64,000 bases of DNA from Plicaturopsis crispa FD-325 SS-3. Its lineage: Eukaryota > Basidiomycota > Agaricomycetes > Amylocorticiales > Amylocorticiaceae. The notes under the pieces were generated by a model. That model ran no database searches and was not told the origin of the DNA. It saw only the letters and a program-made list of their open reading frames with translations. Position numbers and translations under genes: made by a program. Shown piece after piece: positions 35,839-46,784 of the stretch. Within the stretch, counting starts at the first letter, position 1, and each line of letters opens with the position of its first letter. The DNA lies in NCBI GenBank assembly GCA_000827205.1, contig KN832561.1, positions 476,153 to 540,152 of the forward strand, read 5' to 3'.

Positions 35839-37261
35839 TTAATCAAGCATAGGGTTGTCCTTCTTTAAAAGCTCCACTGCGCCCTTTCCGTCAGCTCTGA
35901 ATCCACCGATGACAATATGCTCATCGTCGACCGCCATGGCGTTTACTTTGGCCATACTTTTTGTTTCCTGCGTCCACGCTGTCACCAATTCCAATCGGTC
36001 GTCCTCCGTCGTGGATCGTGATATCTGGTGCTGTGTGACGGTGCCAAGCAGTGTACACGATATTAATGTCGCTGGGTCAGCGAAGGCTCTGTTAAACCGC
36101 GCAGGCATGGGGATTAGTTGCACGTAGCATCGAGGCAGGTGGTCACGAGCTTACATCGCGACAACAGGGCCCTCAGCGATTTTCACCGCGATGCTGTCAG
36201 ACTCCTGCAGACCCTCCCATTTTCTGCTCCGTTTCTTCTTGTTCTTGGAGCTTGATGCAGGCCGTTTCTCGCCCCCACCGCCCAGCCATAATTGCCCGTC
36301 TGCGGTCCCGACAGCAATGACTCCATTTGAAGAGACGGCGGTAGACAGGATGAAGGGCGGCGAAAGTGACACGCCCGATGTCGGTGGAGGGGAAGCTACG
36401 AAAAGGGAAGATGATTAGAGGGTCAAAGGTAGGGACTGGGGACACCCACTTATGTCGTATCGCGAAAGAGTGGTACCCTGCGGAAAGTCGAAGTGCAGCA
36501 GCGCAGAGTCGTATCCACCGCTAACTATCTCCCTCGGGCGGTCCGGGATCCATTTAACTGTCCCACAGATCTAAGTGAAAGGCGTGAGCCGTGATTGAAT
36601 AAAACAAGTGCGGAAGCAGCTGCACATTCGAGTGTTTGGTCTTCATCCTCACGATGTTCTTCGTGACAGTATCGATAACGCCAACCGTGCCCGAGTCAGT
36701 GCTGTATGCTATGTCGGTCTTACTTGACGCGATCTGGCTGATTCACGTCAGCTTGTGTTGAAGCTCAGGACAAGCCGGAAAAGGACGCATGTTCTACCTC
36801 GTTCACTATGTTTTCCTCATCCTCACCCACTTCTACCGTGAAGGTGGCATCGGTTGGAGACAAGACCAATTTTTGGGAATTTCCAAGGTCAAATGATAGT
36901 ATCTGTGCACACACGCTCATTGATTAAATACCTTGCTGCGATGAATGTGTCTGTGCTTGCCTTGCGCCCACACGCCACCCATACTTCAGGGCAGTCTTTC
37001 TTCGATGAGAAGATTGCAGAGGACACTTCGGAACCAAGTCCCCTGATAGCTTTCGATACTTTTGGCGAGGATATGTCGTACAGACGAAGCGATCCGTCCT
37101 CTGAAATGGCGTACACGAGTCAGTAACGGCAGATCGGACGCGTTTGAGGGCCCAAACTTACCTGATCCAACTAGTAGACTCGTCTTATTTCCTATAGAAA
37201 GCGCAGAGACCGGAGCAGGGGTCTGTATGTCGAATAAAGCGCTGTACGTCGAGGCCGGCAT
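35839..37261 (-). CDS. WD40-repeat protein, WDR53-like
   Basis: Exons on the minus strand: 37162-37261, 36961-37100, 36798-36902, 36626-36733, 36450-36570, 36155-36395, 35839-36088; 354 aa, about one propeller. WD-like repeats include SEDGSLRLYDISS, TDIAYSTDSGTVGVIDTV, REIVSGGYDSALLHFDF and NGVIAVGTADGQLWLGGGG. A Lys-rich insertion (SSKNKKKRSRKWEG) interrupts the last part. The exon order and ~350 aa size recall WDR53 or similar single-propeller adaptors of cullin ligases, but the match is weak and I give no symbol. Intron 2 (36903-36960) begins GCAAGC: splicing there joins VACGRK to ILSFDLGNSQ in frame, whereas the nearest GT would leave a 29-nt intron in the wrong frame. It is convergent with the Tim17-like gene; the stop codons are about 85 bp apart. 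Confidence 0.85.
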
Positions 37262-37461
37262 GGAGGGAAGAAACGAGATAACATAGGGGCTTTCGATCTG
37301 CCAGGTCCATTTTGGGCGAGCTCTCCTATCCTTTCTGTGGTTCACCGTCGCAGCTTCCAGTTTACAGGTTTATCTCCTGCGCTCGTTTCCTCGAGCTGTG
37401 CACCCATTTCACAGTTAACTAGCCCTGTCCGTCTCATGTATCTCTCTGCATTGGACCCGGA

Positions 37462-38921
37462 ATGCGATCGCTAGCTCTTGTATTTGCCATCCTTGGTCTA
37501 ACCTCAGCAGTCCAAGTCGCGGCCGCCCCACCGCGATCGCTATCGTTCTCCGCGCACCGCGAATTTCACCTTAGCGGGGACACCGACGGCAGCCTTGGTA
37601 CAATTCAAGTCGAGGACGTTGGGCATGGATTACCCTCGTACACGCTCAAAGCCATACCAACTACTGTATATCGTCCGCGATCACAGGCGGCGCTGCAGCG
37701 TTCGCGACTGAGATCGCTCCGGGTTGGCGAGAGTGAGAAGGTCGATTGGATAGAAACCGATGTCTATGGCCCAGACGTTAGCGATAGACATACGCTGTCT
37801 CAACTTGCCAGGATGACGGGCAATGCATACGCGCTTCCCGGCCAGAAGAACTGGTACGACGTCGACTCCGCATGGAACACGGTGAGCCCGTCTGCCAAAT
37901 GGCCCGCCGCTCTTTGTTGATCAGTATATCGGGATATATGTGCAGTCGCTACCATTTGGTTGGGATGGTGTTGAGGACGGCTTTCGTGGGCACGCCTTCG
38001 TTTCCTCCGACAATTCCACGGTCGTCCTTGCTATCAAGGGGACCACGCTGCAGGGGCCCACATCACGGAAAGACAAATTCAACGATAACCTGATGTTCTC
38101 TTGCTGCTGTGCACGCGTCGATTTATCCTGGGTGTTCTCAACCGTGTGCGACTGCTATGCGAAGAACTGGCGATGCGACAATTCATGTCTATCGAATGCG
38201 CTCATTCAGGACAGCTTGTTCTATTCCACTGGACTCGTAGGTTCCTTCAGCCACAATCCACTGATTTACTGCATCGTAGAATAATCAACTTCTTTCAGGA
38301 CCTGATCAATAATCTGACATCGACATATCCCTCGTCCAATATATGGCTAGTTGGCCACTCACTCGGCGGGGCCCTCGCTTCCCTATTAGGGTCGACATTC
38401 GGTTTCCCCGCCGTGGCATTCGAGTCGCCCGGCGAGCGCCTCGCCGCTACCCGTCTACATCTTCCCCTTCCGCCACCTGCGCCATCGTCTTCCTCCCGCC
38501 TGCCCGCCGTCCCCATCACCCACGTTTACCATAACGCCGACCCTATACCGCAGGGAGCGTGTACAGGTTTCGGCTCGCCCTGCGCACACGCGGGTTACGC
38601 GCTCGAGACGCGATGCCACCTGGGGAAGAGCATCGTGTATGACACAGTGGGTCTTTTGGGGTGGCGCGTTGATGTGCGGAAGCATGTCATCAAGGAGGTC
38701 ATCAAGAACGTCGTGGAGGGTGAGGTGGAGGGCGGGTGGGAGGATGGTAGGGACGTGCCTTTAGCGAAGGAGGAGGAGGATTGCGTGGTGAGTCCTGTCT
38801 CGATGCCGTGATGCCATGTCGTGTATTCTATGAGTTATTGACCGTGACATTTTGTGGACAGGACTGTTTCAAATGGGAGTTTGGAGACTTTGACGATGAT
38901 AATGTATTACTAACGACGTGA
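37462..38921 (+). CDS. ATG15: autophagy-related lipase ATG15 (class 3 lipase)
   Basis: Vacuolar lipase that breaks down autophagic bodies and lipid vesicles. Exons 37462-37881, 37946-38236, 38299-38787 and 38862-38921; 419 aa. The N-terminal hydrophobic segment (MRSLALVFAILGLTSAVQVA) acts as signal anchor. Typical Atg15 landmarks follow: FVSSDNSTVVLAIKGTTLQG, the Cys-rich stretch MFSCCCARVDLSW with VCDCYAKNWRCDNSC, and the lipase nucleophile elbow IWLVGHSLGGALASLLG (Ser at about residue 260). HNADPIPQGACTG lies near the expected acid/His region. The acidic C-terminus ends FGDFDDDNVLLTT. Identification is firm. Confidence 0.94.
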
Positions 38922-39103
38922 GTTCAACTCAATGTAAGGATCTGTATCTATGTGTATTCTGTACTTCTGTCTGTACCCCTTGATAGCACGGGTCAGCCTC
39001 GTGCAATGAAGACCGCCTCAAGATTGTTAGAATGTTCATCAAGCAGAGCATCTATTCCGTGAAAGTCCATAAACGTGAAGCACATCTTATGCTAGACATT
39101 ATG

Positions 39104-40845
39104 TCACTTTTTTAAAGTCGTACCGCCTACAAACCTTCCCTGCACGTAGACCCGCTCGATATTACGGTCATCTCCACAGAACATGAAACGCTCGAGCATC
39201 CCCCTGATCCGCTCCTCTGCGGTGCTTTCCGTACCGACACCCCACAGTCCAGCACTAGCGACAAGCGCGTCAAAGCTTTTTCCAGGCGCGAACGAGCCTA
39301 TGCGCTGCTCGAGATTGCACACCTGGGCACCGCCGAGCGTGGCGAGATGCAGCAGGGTGGCCACAGAGAATTGGCGGTTCTTGAATATAGAGCTGTCGGT
39401 AGCGTTTGAGCTGGGATTTTGCATAGCGAGGACCTTGGAGGCGATGCTCGCGTGTTGGATAGCGGTCAAAATAGACGTGGAGAAGCCACCGGATACGTCT
39501 GTACCAAGGCCAACCTGGATACCAGTTTCGTCAGCGACCGATACCAGGGACATGCCTAAGAATGCACACCTTGATCCCTTTATCTAGATATTCACCAATA
39601 CGAGCAATGCCACTGCTTATGTTGAAGTTGCTCGTCGGACAGTGGCTGATGCCAGCTTTTCTTTGCGCTATCAGGTTCACCTCTTCAGGCTCCAGATGTA
39701 CTGCGTGCGCCAACACGGTGTTCTCGCGAAGGAGACCATAATGGTCGTAGACGCCCGCGTAGGTGCTGCAGTGCTTATACAGCTCCTTCGTGAAATTTAT
39801 CTCCGACGGGTTCTCCGAGATGTGAGTCTGAATGGCGAGCGCGGGGTCCGATGCGGCGAGGGTACCGAGCTGTTGCATGAGCTCGGACGTGCAGGAGATG
39901 GCAAAGCGCGGCGTGAGGATGGGGTGTACGAGATGTTCTGAATGTCCGTCCGCGGAAGCTGAAGGTAGAGCACGGATGTGTGCAATGAGGTCCTTGGTAT
40001 CTTCCACAGAGACATCGTGCGATGCTTCAATGTAGTAGCCAGGACATTCCCGATCCATGTTGCATTTCTGTGATAATTCGGGAAGGTTACTTTCGGGCAG
40101 CAGCACTGTAGGCTGAGGGCTTACCTACCCCGACAAATGCACGTTGGCCTAAAGGAAGTGTGCATGAGCTTCTACAACACGGAAAGCTGTCCATGAATTT
40201 CCGTACCGTAAGAATGCACGATGTCCGCCAGCACTTTTGTCGCCCCGGCGTGGAGGGTCCCGTAGTAACAACACGTGGTAGTCTGCGGTTTAGCATGAGC
40301 ACGCTTACACCACAGCGCAATACTGAACGTACCCCGCTGTCAATTACGCGTCGTACGACAGAGAGATACGCGGTCCTCGCGAACTCCAGGTCGGCAAACT
40401 TGGCCTCAAGAGGGAACGTGCATTTCTCAAGCCATTCTAGAAGTTCGTACTGTTGTCCACTGTGCGCACGTTAGCATGACTTCATAACGATTATCAGTAA
40501 CATGAATAACTTGCCTTCCAATATTGGGGTACTGCGGCGCGTGCTAGGCGAGACTTCAAGTCAGTCGGACAGCTCTCGCACCAGCAAAAGAATACATACT
40601 GTATGTGTGTCGATGAAACCTGGCATGATGAACTTGTCGCTTCCGAGTCGTGTCACTTGCGCACCCGCGCAGCCCTTCTGTGCCAACGCCTCTTCGACCA
40701 TCGACTCCAACACGTCTTCAACTATCCAGTCTATGTTTCCCGCCGAGGAGACCGCAAGGAGACACCTTGGCAAAGCCTGGTAGGAGACAAGATCCTGGGG
40801 GTTGATCACGGCGCCATAGTAAATTGCAGTAGAGAAAGTCGACAT
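39104..40845 (-). CDS. GUD1: guanine deaminase
   Basis: Zinc amidohydrolase that converts guanine to xanthine in purine salvage. Exons on the minus strand: 40600-40845, 40515-40543, 40333-40459, 40207-40282, 40129-40148, 39570-40067, 39104-39514; 468 aa. Zinc-binding signature GFIDTHTHAPQYPNIG (His81 and His83), then GQQYELLEWLEKCTFPLEAK, TTTCCYYGTLHAGATKVLAD, NMDRECPGYYIE and VGLGTDVSGGFSTSI (catalytic Asp region). The last residues GRFVGGTTLKK are usual for the family. Intron 2 (40460-40514) begins GCAAGT: the exon pair YPNIG and SGQQYELL is continuous only with that GC donor. Two exons are very short (29 and 20 nt). Confidence 0.94.
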
Positions 40846-41281
40846 GGTAAACCTAAAGCTATGGCAGTTTCAAAGTAGGTTTTCCTGGCGAACGAACGCG
40901 ACGAGGACTACGACGACCGGCGGACATGTTGCAAACTTGAGGCAAGCGGCTAGATAAAACATGATCCGGCCTCCGCGATTTGCTGTTATCTTCTTTGCCA
41001 CGACGTCTTTCCCTTTCCAATTATTTCCTGCGAAAGCGTTGCGTTCATAGTGCGAAGCGATGGCGTGCTCATCGTACTCTAGACTTATACTTCGCCGGCG
41101 CAATGGATAGTGAACGCACGTCTCGATTGCAGTCACTGCACATAATATCTCCAACAGGAATCGTTCCAGAGTTTGAGTGAACATCATGCCAGGGATTCCC
41201 AAAGTCGACGCGGATAGTGACCTGACCTCTGGCCAGGTGCGTAGAAGTTTACCTTTAACATTTGAGTAGTTATGCTGATAG
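40846..41281. other. divergent spacer between guanine deaminase and the oxygenase gene
   Basis: About 435 bp. It should contain both promoters and probably the missing first coding exon of the oxygenase gene. The ATG at 41186 begins a 17-codon stretch (MPGIPKVDADSDLTSGQ) ending at a good GTGCGT donor, but splicing it to the next exon breaks the frame. Confidence 0.45.
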
Positions 41282-42936
41282 CGAGAGCACGCAGTTCCCG
41301 CCAATTGACTCTTACGATGTCCCATACTCCAAATTCCCCAAAGTAGTGGAAGGGCCTATCGTCTGGGAAGCGCGCCCTTTCCGCGAAAACCCCGAGACTT
41401 GGATCCGCTATTGGACCGACGCTCAGAGTAAGCAGTCCATTGATTCGCCCGCCATTCAACCAGTCGTTGACAGGTTGTCGTTCATAGTCGAGGATCTCGA
41501 AAATGCGACGAGGGCTTTCGAGAAAACCGGTCTCCCGCTGACGGAGATCAGCAAAGAACACTTCCCGATCTCAGATGAGCTGAAGGAGTTGCTCGCCGAA
41601 ACTAGAGAACTGCTGTTGAATGGCCGTGGGTTCGTCTTGTTCAAAGGTGGGTGCCTGTAGTTGCGACCGTGTGCGTGCATCGCTGACCGCGTTACAGGTC
41701 TTCCTGTGCACCGCTGGTCCGTCGAGCACTCCGCAATCGCCTACATGGGTATTGGGTCGTACCTAGGTCACTTTGTCTCGCAAAATGGAAAGGGACAGTG
41801 AGTCGAAATGACTCATTCTGTGTTTCACGACACTGACTTCTTACCCGTTCGCCAGCATTCTAGTATGGCCATAGAAATACGACTGACGGGTACATAACTG
41901 ACGCTATTGGACAGGGGCACGTCAAAGATCTTGGAAATGACCCGACGCAAATGTGAGGTTTACGGTTCCATGTCCGGATCTTCTCCGTGCTGATAATCGA
42001 GACAGCGACAAAGTCCGGATCTACTCTACGAATGCCAGACAATTCTTCCATGCCGATGACTCTGACTTCGTCGGACTCCTTTGCCTGCACCGTGCAAAAG
42101 AGGGCGGCGAGTCGGACATCGTGTCGTCATACCACGTCTGGAATGTCTTGCAGAAGGAGAGGCCCGATGTAGCAGAAACCCTGGGTAAGTGCATATATGG
42201 TAAGGATACACGGGAGCCTTTACTGACAATCATCTTCACAGTCACTCCGAAGTACGCGTTCCCTCATTAGTGTTTGCAAAGTATGTACTCACTGCGCATC
42301 TTCTATGCAGCTGGTACTGGGACAGGAAGGGGGAGGTCAGCGACGGTGACGCCGAATATTACAAGTGTGCCGTATATTACTACTACGAAGGCAAACTGGT
42401 AGGTCCGTCTTTCAGTCGACACCGTCATTTCGCTAAGCTAGATTCGTTGCAGATCTCCAAATGGGATCCGTACTTCGTGAAATCGCTCAAGCGATTTAGC
42501 GACATTGGGGAGATCCCACCGCTATCCGAAAAGCAGCTCGACGCGCTACAGGTCTTGGAGGATATCTCGAATCGTGAGGCGCTGCATATGATCCTCGAGG
42601 TGCGCGTTCCCGTACGCTCGGCTTCCGGTCCCCTACTCATGCATGCGCAAAGGTCGGCGACATCCAACTTCTGAACAATAACACGAACTTCCACGCTCGG
42701 ACAGCGTATATCGACCATCCGCCGCCCGCGCCGCGCCGGCAGCTCATGCGGCTATGGCTCTCCACTCCCGTGTCCGAGGGCGGCTGGAAGCTTCCGTTCC
42801 CTGGTGAGTACTGGATTCTCCGGAGTCTCATTTTTGCCCTACTCATAGTGGTACACATGAAGACTCGCACAAGAAACGGCGGGGTGGGATTCAGGTCAAC
42901 CAGAATCCGCATACGTCTCCTCTTGACGGGGCGTAA
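41282..42936 (+). CDS. TauD/TfdA-like (clavaminate synthase-like) oxygenase family protein, N-terminus unresolved
   Basis: Fungal member of the TauD/TfdA-like fold, probably an Fe(II)/2-oxoglutarate-type oxygenase; substrate unknown. Supported exons: 41282-41646, 41698-41797, 41856-41862, 41915-41952, 42006-42184, 42242-42251, 42311-42398, 42453-42599, 42653-42803, 42863-42936 (385 aa plus an unknown start). Key stretches: YDVPYSKFPKVVEGPIVWEA, GFVLFKGLPVHRW, RIYSTNARQFFHADDSDFVG (HxD metal-binding pair in FFHADD), VTPNWYWDRKGEV, NFHARTAYIDHPPPAPRRQL (second metal histidine) and KKRRGGIQVNQNP at the end. The 7-nt exon (H-I-L) and the 10-nt exon are needed to keep the family sequence. The first exon must end in phase 2; I could not find it. 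Confidence 0.85.
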
Positions 42937-43581
42937 GACACGGTGGTCCTGGTCCGTAAATGATATGTACTTATACGATGTAAAATGTGATGGAACTTAG
43001 ATTTTGTTCATGACTATGCCGGGCTACTTCGCTCACCTAGTTCTTGCCCTCGTACTGTGCCACTGGGCCGTGGCCTGCGGTGGTACTGCACCATGACCAC
43101 CCTGGGATTCGGTAGCCTTCTTTGCAGTGTCGGGCACATACACGGATGGGCGCCGCTCACATTCAAAGGCACTGCGGACCAGTACCTTCCTGCCTGAAGC
43201 TACATAAGTCTTAGAGCAGGAGTGGTATGGCATAGGTTTACTGCTATAGGCCGGCGCGGAACTCGGAACAGCGGTGGCGGGTTTGTTTGTGGCGCTAAGC
43301 CCCCTGATCCAAACAACGCCTACGAGATTTGGAAGCACCATTCTGGGCTTTCCCCCTGTCGATCGTATTTTGGTTTGCGGCGTCCGTAAAATCGCTCTAC
43401 GTACTGCAGTTCGCGCCCGATTGCCCTCAAATCACTTTGCGGCGCTCGGGTGCAGATGCACGCACAACTCTTGGCGCGGCTTCCGCCATCACTTCCCATC
43501 AAATCTGGGCACAAACATAGAATTGGTCCGTGCATCTTCCGCGCGTATAAAACGCTTCCCTGGATCTTCCTGAGCTCCTTA
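42937..43581. other. spacer with a possible small minus-strand reading frame
   Basis: Intergenic stretch after the oxygenase gene. The minus strand at 43037-43156 is open and ends HGPVAQYEGKN before a stop; no ATG or partner exon is clear. Otherwise no gene is seen, and the dispersed repeat family begins at the right edge. Confidence 0.35.
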
Positions 43582-44568
43582 CCACTCTGGCCTTTTGGCT
43601 TAGATCAAGTGTAGTATTCATTAACAGAACTAGCCAGACGCAATAAATCAGATTTCCACAGTTCATTTTAAGAAAATTTTAAGTTTCTGCATGCGACTGT
43701 CCCTTGGTTTCCGTCCAGAACCTGCAATCTGAGGATTGGTCATCCTTTTTTACTCTGGCCTTTTGGCGCAGGCTCTTCAAGACCTCTTTCAGTCACGCTT
43801 TTGCCTCTTCACTCTGGCCTTTTGGAACCGCTTTATACCGCTTTCAAAGCAATGCATGTCAATACAATTAGCGCAGTCCTCCTACTCGCTTCTCGACTTT
43901 GTCCAACTCCACCTGTCGCACCCCAAACACTAGTGATCGTTGCACATCCCCACTCTGGCCTTTAGGCACAGGTTTACACATTAATTTACACCAATGCCTC
44001 CCTCTCCCTGCTCGTCCTCGGGATTCTCACAGCCTGACGCATTGTTTTCCGCTCTGCTCGGGCAGCATATCCCCTTACTCAAGTTTGTTTGGGTCCCTCC
44101 CGCACAAGTTTGTTTGGTTTATTCCGTCTTGTCCCAATCTCGTCCGCAAAGTCGTCAAGGCTTCCGGAAATAACAAGAGCAAACACTCCGCCCTCACAGA
44201 TTCCGCTCGCTTTTTGGCACCGCTCTACACAATGACATGGCCTCAGCGCTGCCGCTCGCACATTCCCATTATCCATCACATTTTGTTTGGATGCCTTCCA
44301 CTCTGGCCTTTTAGAACAGGTTTATTCTAGTACTTCCATGCAAACAATCAAGAACACGCATCTGCGACCTTCCAGTGCCTCCCTCTCGGCTTCGTTTAAA
44401 ATTTGGTCGCTTTTCACTCAAGGCTTTTGCACAAATATACTGTTCCACTGTGGCCTTTGTATACCTTTGTACACCCAAAACTGGCTTATCTCACGTAGAC
44501 CTCAAACACCTCTTACTCACAAAATGGCCTAACCAACTCGGACACAACACAGGCTGGGCTCATACAAT

Positions 44569-44658
44569 GAATTAACTCATGAAAGTGGCATAACTCATGA
44601 AACTGGCATAACTCACAAAACTAGCATAAGTCACAAAACAGGCATAACTCACGAAACT
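44569..44658 (+). repeat. tandem array of five 18-bp units
   Basis: Units at 44569-44586, 44587-44604, 44605-44622, 44623-44640 and 44641-44658, consensus GGCATAACTCAYRAAACT. The first and fourth copies are more diverged. A sixth unit (GGCATAACTCACGCGAC) appears at 45568 on the far side of the inserted element, and another at 45739. The array is otherwise non-coding. Confidence 0.85.
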
Positions 44659-44659
44659 G

Positions 44660-45566
44660 TGTCGGAAATTTATTTTCTGCCTGATCAGGCAGGCAGTCTG
44701 GTAAGGCCGCATCAGGCATATGCGACCGCACAGATCAGGCCCTATCAGGCCTTGTCAGGCTACTATCAGGCATGGTCTGGAATGATCAGAGAGGCAGTAC
44801 GGCGGAATCGAGAGACCCCTGCAATTGACCGAAGGACACGTTTGCACTCGATAACTGAATCAGACTTGGACATATGTATGTATCGAGAACACATTATGAA
44901 GTACATGATCAATTTCTAGCTCGTAAAAAAATGTCGCCGTCGACTGTATCGTTGAGATAATGGACTGTGGCTTCAAAGAGTCAAAGGCCGGAATCATATG
45001 AACCCCTCGATTCAGAAACCGTAACATGACGAAGCGTGATAGCGAGCTCGTCGTATACCACGAGACGCTCGTCGAGGTGCGAGGCAGAGCCACGAGTAAG
45101 AACGCTATATATCCTTGTTAACACAAGCTTAAAACATGACCGCATTACCCAGCGGGCAACTGCGCGTGTGTCGTCTTGCTTACTAAGCCCTCCTCCAGTA
45201 GGCTCGAGTTCGAATCCCGGACTGCGCCAGCACTTTAATTTCAGAACCGCAGTCAGCTCATTTAAGCAAATTGTAAACGAGTCAGTAAGAGTTACAAAAC
45301 AATATAAGTAAACGCGACTAGCATAGTACAATCCAAGTCAGAATGTGAAGCCGCGAAAGCGGCGAACAGCTTTTATTCGTCCTTTCACCCTTGTCTGATC
45401 GTGGCGAATCGTTACTGTAAGGCCTGACCAGACCCATAAGCCTGATCAGGTCCGTCAGGCCTGATAGTGCAAGATCTACTATTATCCTAGCACATAACTT
45501 GGAAAAAACCTGACCGCCTGATCAGCGCATATCAGTCCCGATTTGCTAACAAATATTTTTCCGACA
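44660..45566. mobile_element. 907-bp non-autonomous DNA transposon-like element with terminal inverted repeats
   Basis: The left end reads TGTCGGAAATTTATTT and the right end, on the opposite strand, TGTCGGAAAAATATTT: 16-bp inverted ends with two differences. TG flanks both sides (44658-44659 and 45567-45568), consistent with a 2-bp target duplication. Just inside each end lie clusters of TCAGGC in mirrored orientation (about 44680-44780, and as GCCTGA at about 45418-45525). These look like subterminal transposase-binding sites. No transposase frame is present, so it must be mobilised in trans if at all. The superfamily is not clear to me; subterminal repeats of this kind occur in several cut-and-paste families. 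A tRNA B-box-like string (GTTCGAATCCCGG) lies inside near 45210. Confidence 0.75.
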
Positions 45567-45567
45567 T

Positions 45568-45797
45568 GGCATAACTCACGCGACGTCGGTACCCAGGTAT
45601 ACCGTTCCACTCTGGCCACCATTATCTCAAAACGCTCAATAACCATCATTCATTCCACCCCCCGCGACGGGGGGCGGAATTCATCTCGAAATGGACCACA
45701 AATTATGGCAAGCAAAACTTATACAAACTCCGGAAACTGGCATAACTCACGCGACATTGATCCCCAGGTACGCAAATGAACCGTTCCACTGTGGCCT
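45568..45797 (+). repeat. two direct copies of a longer repeat unit
   Basis: Copies at 45568-45617 and 45738-45797 share GGCATAACTCACGCGAC, then about 10 bp, AGGTA, a short variable spacer, and CCGTTCCACTSTGGCC. They join the 18-bp array motif and the CACTSTGGCC motif into one larger unit, showing that both belong to the same ancestral repeat. Confidence 0.7.
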
Positions 45798-46784
45798 TCA
45801 CACACTCAAAATTGGCTTAATTTCTGTTCTTAATATTAGGTACGCGATTTAAGCCAAGAGGCGGGCGTTCGAGCCTGTTTTAGAGTGTTTTTACTGACGT
45901 GCATTTTTTTCGCAGTTTAACCACTATTATGGAGGCACCGCCTCCATTCTTGGTTATCTTATGACAGAAATAGGCTAGATATGAGGCACCAGTGACGGCT
46001 AGGACGAAAGAATGCGGCCGGGATCGTGTATTGAACGAGAGCAAAAGAGAAAGACAAAGGAACGCCGTGCTACGTGGACGCGCGTACTATTGACGACTAT
46101 TTGGCAGAAGTCCGAAGTCCGATCCGAAACTCGCGAACGCGCCCTTTCCGAGGACGCGACGCACACACAAATTCCAACATCTTATTTTTGCCGCCCTTGC
46201 TCCTTGTCCTCTGCTTGCACGACGAGGACGTGATGACCTTGCCGCTGCACTACTGGCTTGTGTCGTCGGGGGATTCCCTTTCTTTTCTTTGCTGCGCGCG
46301 TCATTCCTGTCACTCGACACGGAAGAAACACGCAGCAAATGAAGCCAGGGTCTATTCTCTTATCACTTCCCCCTCCTTCGATGCATTCAAGTGTCGGCCA
46401 CATCATCAACCGGAGTCTGCAGTGCCATCTCGATACCCCGGGCTCGACGGCCACTAGTGAACGGCTCTTGCGTGTCACCGAGGGCGCCTCCCTCAGACTG
46501 CTTACCGTACACACACGCTGAGCATTCGTCCTAGTGGATACGCCATGAGTCTCTGGCTGTGCAGCTCCAAGTAGCTCGGTGCTCAGGTTGTGTCCCATCG
46601 GGGTCTGTGTTTAGTACTCAGCCTTTATTATGGTTGCACATGCTGTCCTATCTTCCTGGTCAATGAATATTATTGTACCGAATGATTCTTTGGTGAAAGC
46701 ACCATGCAAAAGATGGCAGGGGCCACGGTGAGGTATATAAGCACGAAGATGCCAAGATGCACGTCAATGTTGCTCTGAGACAGG
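45798..46784. other. intergenic stretch between repeat block and M20 gene
   Basis: About 990 bp. It contains tRNA-like fragments without a full fold and several short overlapping frames. I see no gene. It includes the 3' flank of the M20 gene. Confidence 0.4.

Larger units (their letters stand above)
43583..45797 (+). repeat. dispersed repeat family built on CACTCTGGCCTTTTGG
   Basis: At least eight copies of a short motif, all on the plus strand: 43583-43598, 43752-43767, 43810-43825, 43951-43966, 44299-44314, 44446-44459, 45606-45617, 45786-45797. The core is CACTSTGGCC, usually followed by TTTTGG or TTTAGG; several copies continue as AACAGGTTTA or similar. The last three copies are preceded by GTTCC (two by CCGTTCC), and two are followed by AAAAYTGGCTTA. 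Spacing is irregular (about 60-350 bp; wider across the inserted element). This looks like an old, diverged repeat block without coding capacity. I know no named family that matches. Confidence 0.75.

Noticed and set aside
45140-45235. tRNA gene or tRNA-derived SINE inside the 907-bp element
   Set aside because: A good B-box (GTTCGAATCCCGG) and a tRNA-like 3' end (ACTGCGCCA) are present, but there is no matching 5' acceptor strand or A box and the T-stem has a mismatch. At best a fragment of a tRNA-related repeat.
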